This document shows positions 16,010 to 24,046 of a DNA stretch of 35,270 nt, in pieces. Position 1 is the stretch's first letter, and every line of letters begins with the position of its first letter. This stretch comes from Deltaproteobacteria bacterium. Its GTDB lineage: Bacteria; Desulfobacterota; GWC2-55-46. The stretch is from the NCBI GenBank assembly GCA_016234855.1, contig JACRNO010000025.1, positions 1-35,270 on the forward strand, given 5' to 3'. Made by a program: the position numbers and the translations under genes. Below the pieces are notes generated by a model. It made no database searches. It was not told the origin of the DNA and saw nothing but the letters and a program-made list of their open reading frames with translations.

Positions 16010-16762
16010 ATGGAAGAGATAGAGGCAATCCTGCTGAAGGTTTTAAGCGATCTGGCGGCGCTGCCCGAAGACGAGATGGGTATCGCGCTTATCGGCAAGC
16101 GTCTGTCCGTTCTCAGCCATGAGGACGCGGCCCACTTCTTTGAACTCCTCTATAGGCGCGACCCGCAGGAACTCGTCACAAAGCGGGCAAGGCACATGCT
16201 CATCAACCCCGAAGGGCTGAAGCGCGTCCTCGGCGTTGACGCGTGCAGGCATATATATCTCGCCTCGCTCAAGTTCGGCTATACGAGGATAAGCAGGCTC
16301 TTCACCGACCTGCCGCCGTACAGGAAGGGGCTGGCGGGTTATGATAAGGAAGAAGATGTGAGGATGGAGCATATCTCGCTCGGCCAGCGCAGGGCCATGT
16401 CCAAGCGCAACATCAAGGATACCATCGACAGGCTCCTTTCCGACCCCGACCCCGTGGTCATAGGCAACATCCTCAACAACCCGCGCGTTACCGAGCGCGA
16501 GGTCTTAAAAATAGCCTCTAAACGGCCTAACTCTCCGGGCATACTAAAACTCCTTTCAAGCCACAGGGTATGGTCGAAGCGTTATTCCGTCATAAAGGCG
16601 ATTGCGCAGAACCCTTATACACCGCCCAGGATTTCCGTCGCGCTCCTTGAGTTGATGATGAGTCAGGATCTGAGGCGGCTGGCCGACGACGCGACCGTGC
16701 ACCCGCAGGTAAGCCTCTCGGCAAAGGACCTGTTAAACGAGAGGGATAAGGGGAGCGTGTAG
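16010..16762 (+). CDS. Helical-repeat (HEAT-like) protein of unknown function
   Basis: I do not recognise a named family. The ORF track starts at 15848, but that passes through the upstream terminator. The ATG at 16010 gives 250 residues beginning MEEIEAILLKVLSDLAALPE. The second half shows repeated helical units spaced by about 20-30 residues with Asp/Asn-Pro turns (LLSDPDPVVIGNILNNPRVT, then IAQNPYTPPRI, then ATVHPQVS), as in HEAT-like or leucine-rich-variant solenoids. It has no signal peptide or membrane segment, so it is probably cytoplasmic. It stands alone, with no obvious partner. Confidence 0.75.
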   Translation: MEEIEAILLKVLSDLAALPEDEMGIALIGKRLSVLSHEDAAHFFELLYRRDPQELVTKRARHMLINPEGLKRVLGVDACRHIYLASLKFGYTRISRLFTDLPPYRKGLAGYDKEEDVRMEHISLGQRRAMSKRNIKDTIDRLLSDPDPVVIGNILNNPRVTEREVLKIASKRPNSPGILKLLSSHRVWSKRYSVIKAIAQNPYTPPRISVALLELMMSQDLRRLADDATVHPQVSLSAKDLLNERDKGSV

Positions 16763-17089
16763 GCGATTATAACGCGGGCGCATGGAGCGCTGTGAAATTG
16801 GCGTGCGGCTCCGCGATATTTAATCGGCGGGGGCACGGCGGTGATACCTGCTTCTTGAGATGAGCTCCAGGCACATGCTGGAGCGGGTCAGGGTTTGCGG
16901 TGGCAGGGGAGTCAAACAGGGACGTTGAAGAGATTATTTGACGCTGACAAGGGGGGAATGGCCGTACCTCTCGCTCCCAAGCTCTGGCTTGGGAGCGGAT
17001 TTGCATGGGAAGCTGAGCTTCCTGATAATTGCGTTACCAAGCAGAGCTTGGTAACGAGAACGAAAAATATATCCGTCCGGTCGTCAGTC
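16763..17089. other. 327-base gene-free stretch between convergent genes
   Basis: No gene is supported here. It contains a GCTCCAG/CTGGAGC hairpin near 16864-16884 and the palindrome cluster listed at 16973-17056. Either could help to end the converging transcripts of the helical-repeat gene and tatA. Confidence 0.6.
16973..17056. repeat. Cluster of three palindromes
   Basis: Three hairpins follow one another: GCTCCCAAGC with GCTTGGGAGC (16973-16996), GGAAGC with GCTTCC (17008-17022) and CGTTACCAAG with CTTGGTAACG (17032-17056). The arrangement resembles intergenic palindromic repeats dispersed in many bacterial genomes. It lies just beyond the tatA stop. Confidence 0.75.
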
Positions 17090-17293
17090 TCAGGCGTCTT
17101 TCTTGGCCGCGTTGCCGTCAATCTTGTGCGCCTCGGATTTTGCCGGAGAGTCAAGCTCGTCGCTCGTGGCCTTTTTGAAGTTCTTGATGGCCTTGCCCAG
17201 GCCGCTGCCCAATTCCGGCAGTTTCCCGACGCCGAAGATGATGACGACGATGACGAGTATGATAAGGAGTTCTGATGTGCCCATTCCAAACAT
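17090..17293 (-). CDS. tatA: Sec-independent translocase protein TatA/TatE
   Basis: TatA oligomers form the pore that passes folded twin-arginine proteins across the inner membrane. The 67-residue product has a short N-terminus ([10 protein letters not shown]), one membrane helix ([12 protein letters not shown]), the hinge [20 protein letters not shown] and a charged C-terminal tail, all typical. The ORF-track start at 17368 adds 25 unrelated residues; the ATG at 17293 behind GGAG gives the family N-terminus. No tatB or tatC is adjacent. Confidence 0.95.
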   Translation of the reverse strand: MFGMGTSELLIILVIVVIIFGVGKLPELGSGLGKAIKNFKKATSDELDSPAKSEAHKIDGNAAKKDA

Positions 17294-17341
17294 GGTAATT
17301 CTCCGTGATTGGGTGTAGAATAATTCTTGTTTTACATCTAA

Positions 17342-17586
17342 CAGGTTGGTGAAAAATATGCTGTACATCCAGGCTGTTCAAAAAGCTCCCGACCCATCCT
17401 TCGGATGGGTGCCCCGAAGGCATCGAGGAGCGAGGAATGAGGCTGGGCTCCCGTTGCCGCCAGCCAAAGGCTGGCATTGCAACGGGAAGATTGTCCATAC
17501 GCCGCAATGACGAGCCGGGGCACCCACGCCAAGCGGCGTGGGTCGGATAACGCAGTAGATGGAGCTTTTTCAACAGCCTGCTAAAA
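17342..17586. repeat. MITE-like dispersed repeat, copy B
   Basis: The inner inverted repeats CAGGCTGTTCAAAAAGCTCC (17370-17389) and GGAGCTTTTTCAACAGCCTG (17561-17580) match at 19 of 20 positions. An extra end motif, CAGGTTGGTGAAAAA, lies outside at 17342. The interior shares GAGGAGCGAGGAATGAGG and a block ending GGCGTGGGTCGGA with copy A, but has different sequence where copy A carries a C/G palindrome. No transposase is present. The 317 bases between tatA and the TonB gene are mostly this element. Confidence 0.87.
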
Positions 17587-17610
17587 TAATTCTGGCAGAA
17601 TTACCCCTTA

Positions 17611-18582
17611 ATGTCAATAAAAACTTTACCGTCCGCCAATGGCGGACCGGTCATAACGGCCCTGATACTCTCCATAATTGTGCATGGCGTCCTTGCCGTA
17701 CTGCTCGTAACCCTGCGGCCGGTAAATGATTCGGTCATGACCGCGCTCTTTGGCGAGCCGTCCGAACCCCTTGTCATAGATGTAATTGAGCTGCCGCCCG
17801 GCCCGGCCTCCTCGAGGCCGCCCGAGCATCCTTCGTTCTACTCGGACAGGAACCGGAGCGTGGATAAGGAGACCTGGCCTTCAGCGCGGGGTGTGAAGGG
17901 TGGCGTCGACGTCGTTGCAACGGGCCGCGCCCCTTCAGCCGGTCCCGCGCAAACCCCGCCCCAACCGGCCCAGGCATCGAAAGGCGGGCAATCCCCGGCC
18001 GGTCAGCCGGTGAAAAATACGCAGTCGTCAGGCGGCGACGCTAACGGCGCGGTGACGGTTGCCCCGTCGCCGGGCGCGGACGGTTCCGGGTCGCAGACCG
18101 CTGCCGCGCCTGTATCAGGTGGCGGTGACGCAAAGCCTGCCCCATTATCGCCTGCTTCTTCTCCAAGGCCCGGCCTCTTTCCGACCGGGGAGCGTCTGAG
18201 CGAGCTTGCCCGAAGGTATGAGGCTGAGGCCCCGAAGGGCGAGACCGGCAAGGTGCTCAACCTTAATACCTCGGAGCTTCGTTATCAGAGATATCTCATT
18301 AACATGAAGAACAGGATAGAGTATCTCTGGGAGTACCCGCTCGTGGCCTCGCGTAACGGTTGGCAGGGCAAGCTTAATATAGAATTCACGATACGCAGGG
18401 ACGGGACGGTGAGCGACGTCAAGCTCGTCAAGTCCTCGAACTATCCGGTGCTTGACGACGGGGCCATAACCGTCTTGAGGCTTGCCGCGCCGTTTGCGCC
18501 CTTTCCCGATGACTTTGCCGTGGACGAGATAACGATAAAGGGCGAGTTTGTGTATATCATCACGCCCGCCCCGCCCCGCTGA
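17611..18582 (+). CDS. TonB-family energy-transducing protein
   Basis: TonB proteins couple the inner-membrane proton force to outer-membrane transport. The 323-residue product has an N-terminal membrane anchor (ALILSIIVHGVLAVLLV, about residues 16-33) with the His seen in TonB anchors, a Pro/Gly/Ser/Ala-rich periplasmic linker (about 60-200) and a TonB C-terminal domain (about 220-323: YLINMKNRIEYLWEYP, then LNIEFTIRRDGTVSDVKLVK). No exbB, exbD or receptor gene is adjacent, so its partner is unknown. The start is ATG at 17611 just after the repeat element; the promoter is not obvious. Confidence 0.88.
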   Translation: MSIKTLPSANGGPVITALILSIIVHGVLAVLLVTLRPVNDSVMTALFGEPSEPLVIDVIELPPGPASSRPPEHPSFYSDRNRSVDKETWPSARGVKGGVDVVATGRAPSAGPAQTPPQPAQASKGGQSPAGQPVKNTQSSGGDANGAVTVAPSPGADGSGSQTAAAPVSGGGDAKPAPLSPASSPRPGLFPTGERLSELARRYEAEAPKGETGKVLNLNTSELRYQRYLINMKNRIEYLWEYPLVASRNGWQGKLNIEFTIRRDGTVSDVKLVKSSNYPVLDDGAITVLRLAAPFAPFPDDFAVDEITIKGEFVYIITPAPPR

Positions 18583-18734
18583 CGCCGTTGGCGCGCGCTG
18601 CGGCTTGCCCGCGGCGGTCTTGTCCTGTATACTTGTGCAATAGGGCCGCGGCGGCCCTGGCGATTGTAAAGAGCGGTGACGCCGTTAACCGCGCCGCGAA
18701 AGCCTTGGTCAGTGTCATTTGTTTTGGGTCTTGA

Positions 18735-19547
18735 ATGAAGAAGAGCCTTCCGTTATTCTTATACATCTGCGTCCTGGCAGGCCTCGGCTCTCTTGCGGCG
18801 TGCTCCGCCGGACAGGACCAGGACGTTGCCGTTGCAACGGTAAACGACGCGCCGATACTCCTTAAAGACCTGCGCGAAGAACTCCTGAAGTCGTCCGAGA
18901 GGAAGTCCGATGGCGAGTTCACGCGCTCCGAACTTGAGGCGCGCCTGGGCATCATGATAGACAGAAAGCTCATGGTGCAGGAGGCGGTAAACCTGGGGCT
19001 TGCCAACGACGAGCGGTTCCTCAAGACCATAAAGTCCTTCTGGGAACAGACGCTCATAAGGGAGCTTGTCGCGGTAAAGACAAAGCAGTGGAGCGAGACG
19101 CTCGCGGTCTCTGACGGTGAGATAAGCGCCCTCTACGCCCGGATGCGGTATAAGGTCTACGTCAAGGAGGCGCACACCCCGGACCCGCGCGTCGCGGAGG
19201 CGATATTGGGCAGGATGCGCGCCAATGGCCGGGTGGAGGGGATGACCAGGCGCGGTCCGCTCTTTGCCGAGCGCGTCGGCATGTACGACCCTCTCTATAA
19301 CGTCTTTGACATGAAGACCGGGCAGGCGGCCATCTGGCCGGAGCCCGGCGGGTACCTGATAGTCATGGTGACGGGAAAGACGCGGTTGGCGCTGCCGCCG
19401 TTTAAGTCCGTGCGCGCCGAGACGAAGAGGTATATATTCGAAAAGAAGAAGGAGCATGCGATAGATGAGTGGCTTGACGGGCTCAAGACGGCATCGCGCG
19501 TGAAGGTAAACGCCCCGGAGCTCGGTAAGATAAAGAGGGTGGAGTGA
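18735..19547 (+). CDS. Predicted lipoprotein with SurA-N-like domain
   Basis: A 270-residue predicted periplasmic lipoprotein. The signal region LPLFLYICVLAGLGSLAACS ends in a lipobox (LAAC, Cys near residue 23). Residues about 32-130 resemble the N-terminal chaperone domain of SurA/PpiD (VATVNDAPILLKDLREELL, then LEARLGIMIDRKLMVQEAV). The remainder holds a segment that could be a degenerate parvulin fold (GPLFAERVGMYDPLYN, then GGYLIVMVTGKTRLALPPF), but I cannot confirm PPIase residues. It may help fold outer-membrane proteins. It overlaps the next gene by one base. Confidence 0.75.
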   Translation: MKKSLPLFLYICVLAGLGSLAACSAGQDQDVAVATVNDAPILLKDLREELLKSSERKSDGEFTRSELEARLGIMIDRKLMVQEAVNLGLANDERFLKTIKSFWEQTLIRELVAVKTKQWSETLAVSDGEISALYARMRYKVYVKEAHTPDPRVAEAILGRMRANGRVEGMTRRGPLFAERVGMYDPLYNVFDMKTGQAAIWPEPGGYLIVMVTGKTRLALPPFKSVRAETKRYIFEKKKEHAIDEWLDGLKTASRVKVNAPELGKIKRVE

Positions 19548-20146
19548 TGAAGAATAAACGCAGGACCGTCTATATCAAAAAGAGGTTCCAGGCGACCTTC
19601 GCGATAAAGTTCCTTGCCATCATAGTGGCCGAGGCCCTGCTGGCCGCCGGGATACTGGTCTATATCTCGATGGGCACTATGGTTGCGGGATACCGCGGCA
19701 GCGAGATAGTCATAGCCCCCACGCGGGATTATTTCTTCCCAACGGCGCTCCTGGCCAACCTCGTTATCATAGCGATAACGGCGGCGGCCGGGTTTGTCGT
19801 CCTGTTGTTCGTCTCTCACAGGATTGCCGGGCCGCTTTACAGGTTCGAAAAGAGCCTCGACGAACTGGCGGAAGGAGACCTCACTCACAGGTCCCGGCTG
19901 CGTAACGCGGATGAGCTCAAGCCGTTTGCCGAGCGGCTCAACGCCTTCAGCGAGAAGATGGAGTCGTCGGTCGGCCGCATAAAGCGCGAGTCAGCCTCCC
20001 TCGGGCAGACCCTTGCGCAAATGCGCTCCGTCGTGGAGGAGGATAAGGCCATGACGGCGAAGTTGGATATACTGGTCAGCGACGCCATAGACAGGCTCGG
20101 CGCCCTTGACAGGGCCGCGGGTTTTTTCAAGACGTCCAGAGATTAA
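19547..20146 (+). CDS. Membrane protein with HAMP domain and no output domain
   Basis: The 199-residue product has two membrane segments (about residues 20-42 and 66-88), a short periplasmic loop, then a HAMP-like stretch (RIAGPLYRFEKSLDELAEGD) and a C-terminal coiled coil (LNAFSEKMESSVGRIKRESA onward). No kinase, cyclase or chemotaxis signalling domain follows. HAMP units normally relay signals, so this may act through a partner. The ORF track uses GTG at 19544; ATG at 19547 overlaps the previous stop as TGATG and is preferred. It is coupled to the lipoprotein gene. Confidence 0.8.
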   Translation: MKNKRRTVYIKKRFQATFAIKFLAIIVAEALLAAGILVYISMGTMVAGYRGSEIVIAPTRDYFFPTALLANLVIIAITAAAGFVVLLFVSHRIAGPLYRFEKSLDELAEGDLTHRSRLRNADELKPFAERLNAFSEKMESSVGRIKRESASLGQTLAQMRSVVEEDKAMTAKLDILVSDAIDRLGALDRAAGFFKTSRD

Positions 20147-20251
20147 CCTCGCAGGTTTGCCGGACTTTTTCCCGCGCTTGACCGACGCTTAATCCCCGAT
20201 ATCCCAGCCCAAGCCTTATGGAGAGAGCGGCCTTCCCGCGCCGGGGATACC

Positions 20252-20794
20252 GTGCATAGAGCGCGTAAGATAATCGCAGGGGCTATTGTTGCCGGCGCCC
20301 TTTTTCTGACGGGCGCGGCGCTCGCCTCTGATGCGCCGCAAAAGACCCTTGAGACGAGGTACGCGGACCTGTATTATCGCGACGACGAGACCCTGCGTTC
20401 TTTCGGCAGACAGATAGGCGCCATATCTTTTTTCAGCAGGGACGGGGCCAGGACCGCCGAGCTCGTCGCGGCGCAGTTGGAAGATATCGTATCCCGCGTA
20501 AGGAGGCGGCTCGATATGTATCCCGAGGGGCCGCGCTTCAATATACGGGTATATCCGACCTATCTTGAGATTCAGGCCGTCTATATGACATACGATATGA
20601 ACGCGCGAGCGCCGATAGCCTTCTATGCGCACGCGGCCAGGAGCATCTACGTCTCGGTCGCGGACGTCACAGACGGCGTGCTTGCCCACGAGATAGCGCA
20701 TGCCGTGATATCCATTTATTTTGTTACCCCGCCGCCCGCGCGGATGCAGGAGATACTCGCTCAATACGTAGACCGCCATCTGTGGGACGAGTGA
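20252..20794 (+). CDS. Secreted HExxH metallopeptidase-like protein
   Basis: A 180-residue predicted exported protein. It has a signal peptide (KIIAGAIVAGALFLTGAALA, cleavage near residue 26) and a HEIAHAV zinc motif near residues 150-156, followed by MQEILAQYVDRH, which could supply the third metal ligand as in peptidase MA-like gluzincins. Upstream it has a beta-rich segment (FNIRVYPTYLEIQAVYMTY). The substrate is unknown. The start is GTG at 20252. It follows the HAMP gene by about 105 bases and may belong to the same functional group. Confidence 0.72.
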   Translation: MHRARKIIAGAIVAGALFLTGAALASDAPQKTLETRYADLYYRDDETLRSFGRQIGAISFFSRDGARTAELVAAQLEDIVSRVRRRLDMYPEGPRFNIRVYPTYLEIQAVYMTYDMNARAPIAFYAHAARSIYVSVADVTDGVLAHEIAHAVISIYFVTPPPARMQEILAQYVDRHLWDE

Positions 20795-20955
20795 GGGCGG
20801 CGCTCCGGGGCGCGTTGGCGGCTTGAGCCTGTGCCGTCCGTCCTGCTTGTGTTGACGCCGGTTTGCTCTGGCGATTGTTTTTTTCCGAGTTCAAAGGCCC
20901 GCTTGTTTATTAAAGATATCGGAGTCCGCTATCTTAGCGATAATACTCTTTTTTC

Positions 20956-20984
20956 TTGACAGGAATTTTTACAGGGCATATTAT
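20956..20984 (+). promoter_or_regulatory. Strong sigma70-type promoter
   Basis: A consensus TTGACA (20956-20961) and TATTAT (20979-20984) are separated by exactly 17 bases in AT-rich sequence. It points toward the decayed repeat-protein gene and the exopolysaccharide locus. It is the best promoter match seen in the window. Confidence 0.72.
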
Positions 20985-21085
20985 GAACCTATATCAGGAT
21001 GTCAATCTTTCCGTAGATTAGACGTCGTGGATGTCATTGCCTGCTGCAATCGTTCTCAGCTAATCTCAGCCATGGAGTTGCATCT

Positions 21086-21422
21086 ATGAGGAGCATCGGA
21101 ATCACTTCAGTGGCTCGCGTTACCCTTTTTAAAACCCTTGAATGCAAGTTAACGGCCGGTCTGTTCGCGCCCCTGTTCGTGGCGTTTATCTGTGCCTTTT
21201 AATACCGTGGTGCAGGCCGCGTTAGCCGCAGGCGCGAAGGGGTCGGATGCAGTCAAGGGCGCGCAGACCTCAGGCCTTACGGCTGACGAGGTGGCGAGCG
21301 CGTTGAGCGCTCAGGTCTTCGGTTTCAGCGATGCGCCTGCAGCAGGGCTGCTAAGCGTACGGCGCCTGCATACAGCGCCCCGGGCGGCGCCGCAGTCAAC
21401 GGTTGCAAGTCCGGTGATATGA
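21086..21422 (+). pseudogene. Decayed paralogue of the 14-residue repeat protein
   Basis: An ATG at 21086 opens a 38-codon frame that looks like a signal peptide (LTAGLFAPLFVAFICAF) and stops at 21202. Another frame from 21192 reads VVQAALAAGAKGSD, AVKGAQTSGLTADE and VASALSAQ, clear 14-residue units like those in the intact gene at 23239, and ends ASPVI, close to that gene's SSPII. A stretch reading APAYSAPGGAAVNGC in another frame suggests a further shift near 21350. The protein is therefore split and shortened. A strong promoter lies 100 bases upstream. Confidence 0.65.
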
Positions 21423-21879
21423 ATAAGTGCAGGCCGGCTATCGCATCTTCAAGAACGGCTCAGGCCTTATTTGGGCGCGTATACACCGGATTTTTTTTGA
21501 CGCTTCCTTGAGAAATACCTCGGATGCCGGTTTTGTCGGATGAATGCAGTGGAAAGGCCTTGACAGGATAGGGAGACTGTAATACTCTAATGCATGTTAT
21601 TTCCCTCGATTAATCAATAAACTAATTAGTTTGCAGGGCTTTTTAATGCAGCCAATCTTCTTGCGTCAATCGCTTTGACGGAAGATCTGTTTTTTTATAT
21701 AAAAGAGCAGGACAACACCCCCTCTTTTTTTAAAGAGGGGGCAGGGGGAGTTAACTAAAGGGCGCTGGATGAGAGAATGCGAGAGGGATTTGTGAAAGGC
21801 CTATCAGATAACCCCCTCAGCCCCCTTTTCCAAAGGGGGGATTATAACGATGAATCTTAGCGGGAGGCGCAAGAGAGCA
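21423..21879. other. Gene-free stretch with inverted C/G palindromes
   Basis: No gene is supported. A TTGACA at 21560-21565 has only poor -10 partners. Two hairpins stand in opposite orientation: CCCCCTCTTT/AAAGAGGGGG at 21718-21741 and CCCCCTTT/AAAGGGGG at 21821-21839. Each is flanked by a related C/G-rich tail. The second hairpin's G run lies just before the ATG at 21850. Confidence 0.6.
21718..21840. repeat. Inverted pair of C/G palindromic repeats
   Basis: Two related units (CCCCCTCTTT-TTTT-AAAGAGGGGG with a GCAGGGGGAGTTA tail, and TAACCCCCTCAGCCCCCTTT onward) face each other about 80 bases apart. Similar palindromes occur at 1938-1955 and 31413-31434, so this is a dispersed family. Confidence 0.75.
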
Positions 21880-23040
21880 ATGAACATCATCAAGAAGGCG
21901 GCTATCGGAGCAATAGCATCTATTTTACTGCCGGTCGCGGCAATGGCGGAAGGCAACCTTCACGCCGGTCCGCTTGAATTCCATCCTTTCCTCCAGCTGA
22001 GGGAGGCGTACAGCAACAATATATATACGACGCCGAACCTGAAGAAGCCGGACTGGTATACGAATACCGTGGCCGGGCTCAGGCTCGACCTGCCGTTCAG
22101 GGAGCACAGGGCCCAGGCCGGGTATAGCGCCGAATTCAGAAGATATGCGAAGTACGACTCTGAGAATACGACTGACCACCATGCAAACGGCCTACTTGAT
22201 TTCAAGTTTGGCAGGCGTCTTGGTCTTACCCTTACCGACGTATATGCCAAGGGGCATGAGGGCCGCGGCGAGTCGTCCACCGGCTTCATAGAGCGGTATG
22301 AGACGAACGCGGCAGCGGCCTCGGCATCCTACGCGCTGGCGGACATATCAAAGGTTCAGCTTGATTATACGAGGATCAGTTGGGACTATAAGGAGAGCGG
22401 GTTCAGGAACAGGAACGAGGACCTTGTCTCCGCCTACATATATCTGAGATTCCTGCCGAAGACATCCGGCTTTATCGAGTATGACCATAAGTATATCGAT
22501 TATAACGCCAATAACTCCAATTTGAACAGCATGGAGGACTCCGGTTCTCTTGGCTTGAAATGGGAGGCGACCGAGACCTCCACCGGCACGGTCAAGGCCG
22601 GTTTTGTACAGAAGAACTTCAGCAATACGGCCAACAAGGACTTTAAGACATGGACGGCCTCGGCTGATGTCAATCATGAGTTTACGGATTTTTCCGGCTT
22701 CAGCCTCGGCGCGTACAGGATGGTCAACGAGACGACGTTGACCGGCAACAGGTATATCGTCAGCACCGGCGGCAATCTTGAGTTGAGGCATAAATTTTTC
22801 ACCAAGTTTACCGGCATCGTAACCGCCGCCATTGCCAACGACAGATTCTCGGATACCCAATCCGGCGTCGGGCCCGTAAGAAAGGACACCACCGTCTCAG
22901 GCGGGGCGGGCCTCAAGTATGCGATGCGGGACTGGCTTAACGCGGGGCTCGACTATACGCACAAGGATAAGAACTCGAATAATAACGCCAGCGACTATGA
23001 AGAAAATATCTATGGCGTCAACATCAATTTCGAGTTATAA
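21880..23040 (+). CDS. Outer-membrane beta-barrel protein, BBP2-like
   Basis: The 386-residue product has a signal peptide (MNIIKKAAIGAIASILLPVAAMA, cleavage near AMA-EG) and alternating polar/aromatic beta strands to a C-terminal NINFEL with a terminal aromatic-type strand, typical of an outer-membrane barrel. FLQLREAYSNNIY near the start and repeated YDHKYIDY-like strands fit BBP2-type barrels found beside EPS genes. The ORF track starts at 21850, where the G run of a palindrome could act as a ribosome binding site; ATG at 21880 gives a cleaner signal peptide. It likely exports or anchors polysaccharide. Confidence 0.8.
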   Translation: MNIIKKAAIGAIASILLPVAAMAEGNLHAGPLEFHPFLQLREAYSNNIYTTPNLKKPDWYTNTVAGLRLDLPFREHRAQAGYSAEFRRYAKYDSENTTDHHANGLLDFKFGRRLGLTLTDVYAKGHEGRGESSTGFIERYETNAAAASASYALADISKVQLDYTRISWDYKESGFRNRNEDLVSAYIYLRFLPKTSGFIEYDHKYIDYNANNSNLNSMEDSGSLGLKWEATETSTGTVKAGFVQKNFSNTANKDFKTWTASADVNHEFTDFSGFSLGAYRMVNETTLTGNRYIVSTGGNLELRHKFFTKFTGIVTAAIANDRFSDTQSGVGPVRKDTTVSGGAGLKYAMRDWLNAGLDYTHKDKNSNNNASDYEENIYGVNINFEL

Positions 23041-23238
23041 TCAAACAGTTGCATGGTCGAAGGATGTATCTATTCCGAGGCCTGAGGCGTCTTGTATGAA
23101 ACGAAGCGTCCTGCCTTATCGCGTTTGAGTTTGCGCGGGATGACCGTTTTGGTCGTAATCTCGTCTCCATGAATGATGGTAGGGCGGTTGCCCGGCAAGT
23201 CGTATGAGCGTTCTCACGCTCATTAAGGAGGAAGACGT

Positions 23239-23814
23239 ATGAAAAGACTGATTCTGGGCGTTGCCATGCTCGCGCTTACAGGCACCCTTTGCGCTCCGCA
23301 GGCATGGGCCAAGGAAGCGGTTAAGAACGGGGGGAATCAGGGCGCGGTCGCCTTGTCCATAGACCTCCAGATAGAGCGGATGGTTAAAGAGGGTGCGCCG
23401 GCAAAGGTTATCCTCTGGAAGTATGTGGACGCAGGTCTGGACGTCTCAGACGTCGTAAGGATGCTGCATAAGGCCGGGGCTAATGACGGCGCCGTTGTCA
23501 AGGCCGCCATAACCGAAGGTTTCTCCGCAAAGCAGGTGGTCAAGGCGGCGATCTCATCCGGAGCTGACCTCAAGACGGTCGTGGCCGCTGCCCATAATGC
23601 CGGAGCAAAGGATAAAGATATAACGCAGGGCGCGAAGGATGCCGGCGTAAAGCCGGAGTTGGCCGCAAGTACCCTGGCTGAAGTCAAAGGCGAGGGCGCG
23701 CCGCAGACGTTTGCGTTTACGCCGACGGGGCCGGCGCCGGAAAGGCCAGGTATTCCTGCTCCTGGTGTTGGCGGCGCACCGCCGTCAACAAAAGTGTCAA
23801 GTCCGATAATATAG
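23239..23814 (+). CDS. Secreted protein made of 14-residue repeats
   Basis: I do not recognise a family. The 191-residue product has a signal peptide (LILGVAMLALTGTLCAPQAWA). Residues about 73-142 form five consecutive 14-residue units: VVRMLHKAGANDGA, VVKAAITEGFSAKQ, VVKAAISSGADLKT, VVAAAHNAGAKDKD and ITQGAKDAGVKPEL. These would give short paired helices, a small solenoid. A Pro/Gly-rich tail ends SSPII. There is a good GGAGG site, preceded by the hairpin ATGAGCGT/ACGCTCAT (23206-23224). It lies between the barrel gene and the FecR gene, and a dead paralogue lies upstream of the barrel. Confidence 0.8.
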   Translation: MKRLILGVAMLALTGTLCAPQAWAKEAVKNGGNQGAVALSIDLQIERMVKEGAPAKVILWKYVDAGLDVSDVVRMLHKAGANDGAVVKAAITEGFSAKQVVKAAISSGADLKTVVAAAHNAGAKDKDITQGAKDAGVKPELAASTLAEVKGEGAPQTFAFTPTGPAPERPGIPAPGVGGAPPSTKVSSPII

Positions 23815-24046
23815 GATAGGGCGTTCAGCGGAACTGCTTTTTTAAATGTGGCGCGAAGAGGTCTGATTCGCCCGGATGCGATTAAGGGATTGTTGCTTTG
23901 TAAATAAAAGGCTGACAATGCCTTACGCCAACGGGGTAAGAGGCTCGTGAAGGTTGGCGCCCCTGACGGTAATTACGCAACATGGCAGTATGGAATCAGA
24001 GTTATTGAGCAATCTCCGGTTAATCTGGCCACAACCATCCGGTAAC

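Noticed and set aside
17151-17573. 140-codon minus-strand ORF over tatA and the repeat
   Set aside because: It runs across a MITE-like element and an alternative frame of tatA; such repeat-derived ORFs are spurious.
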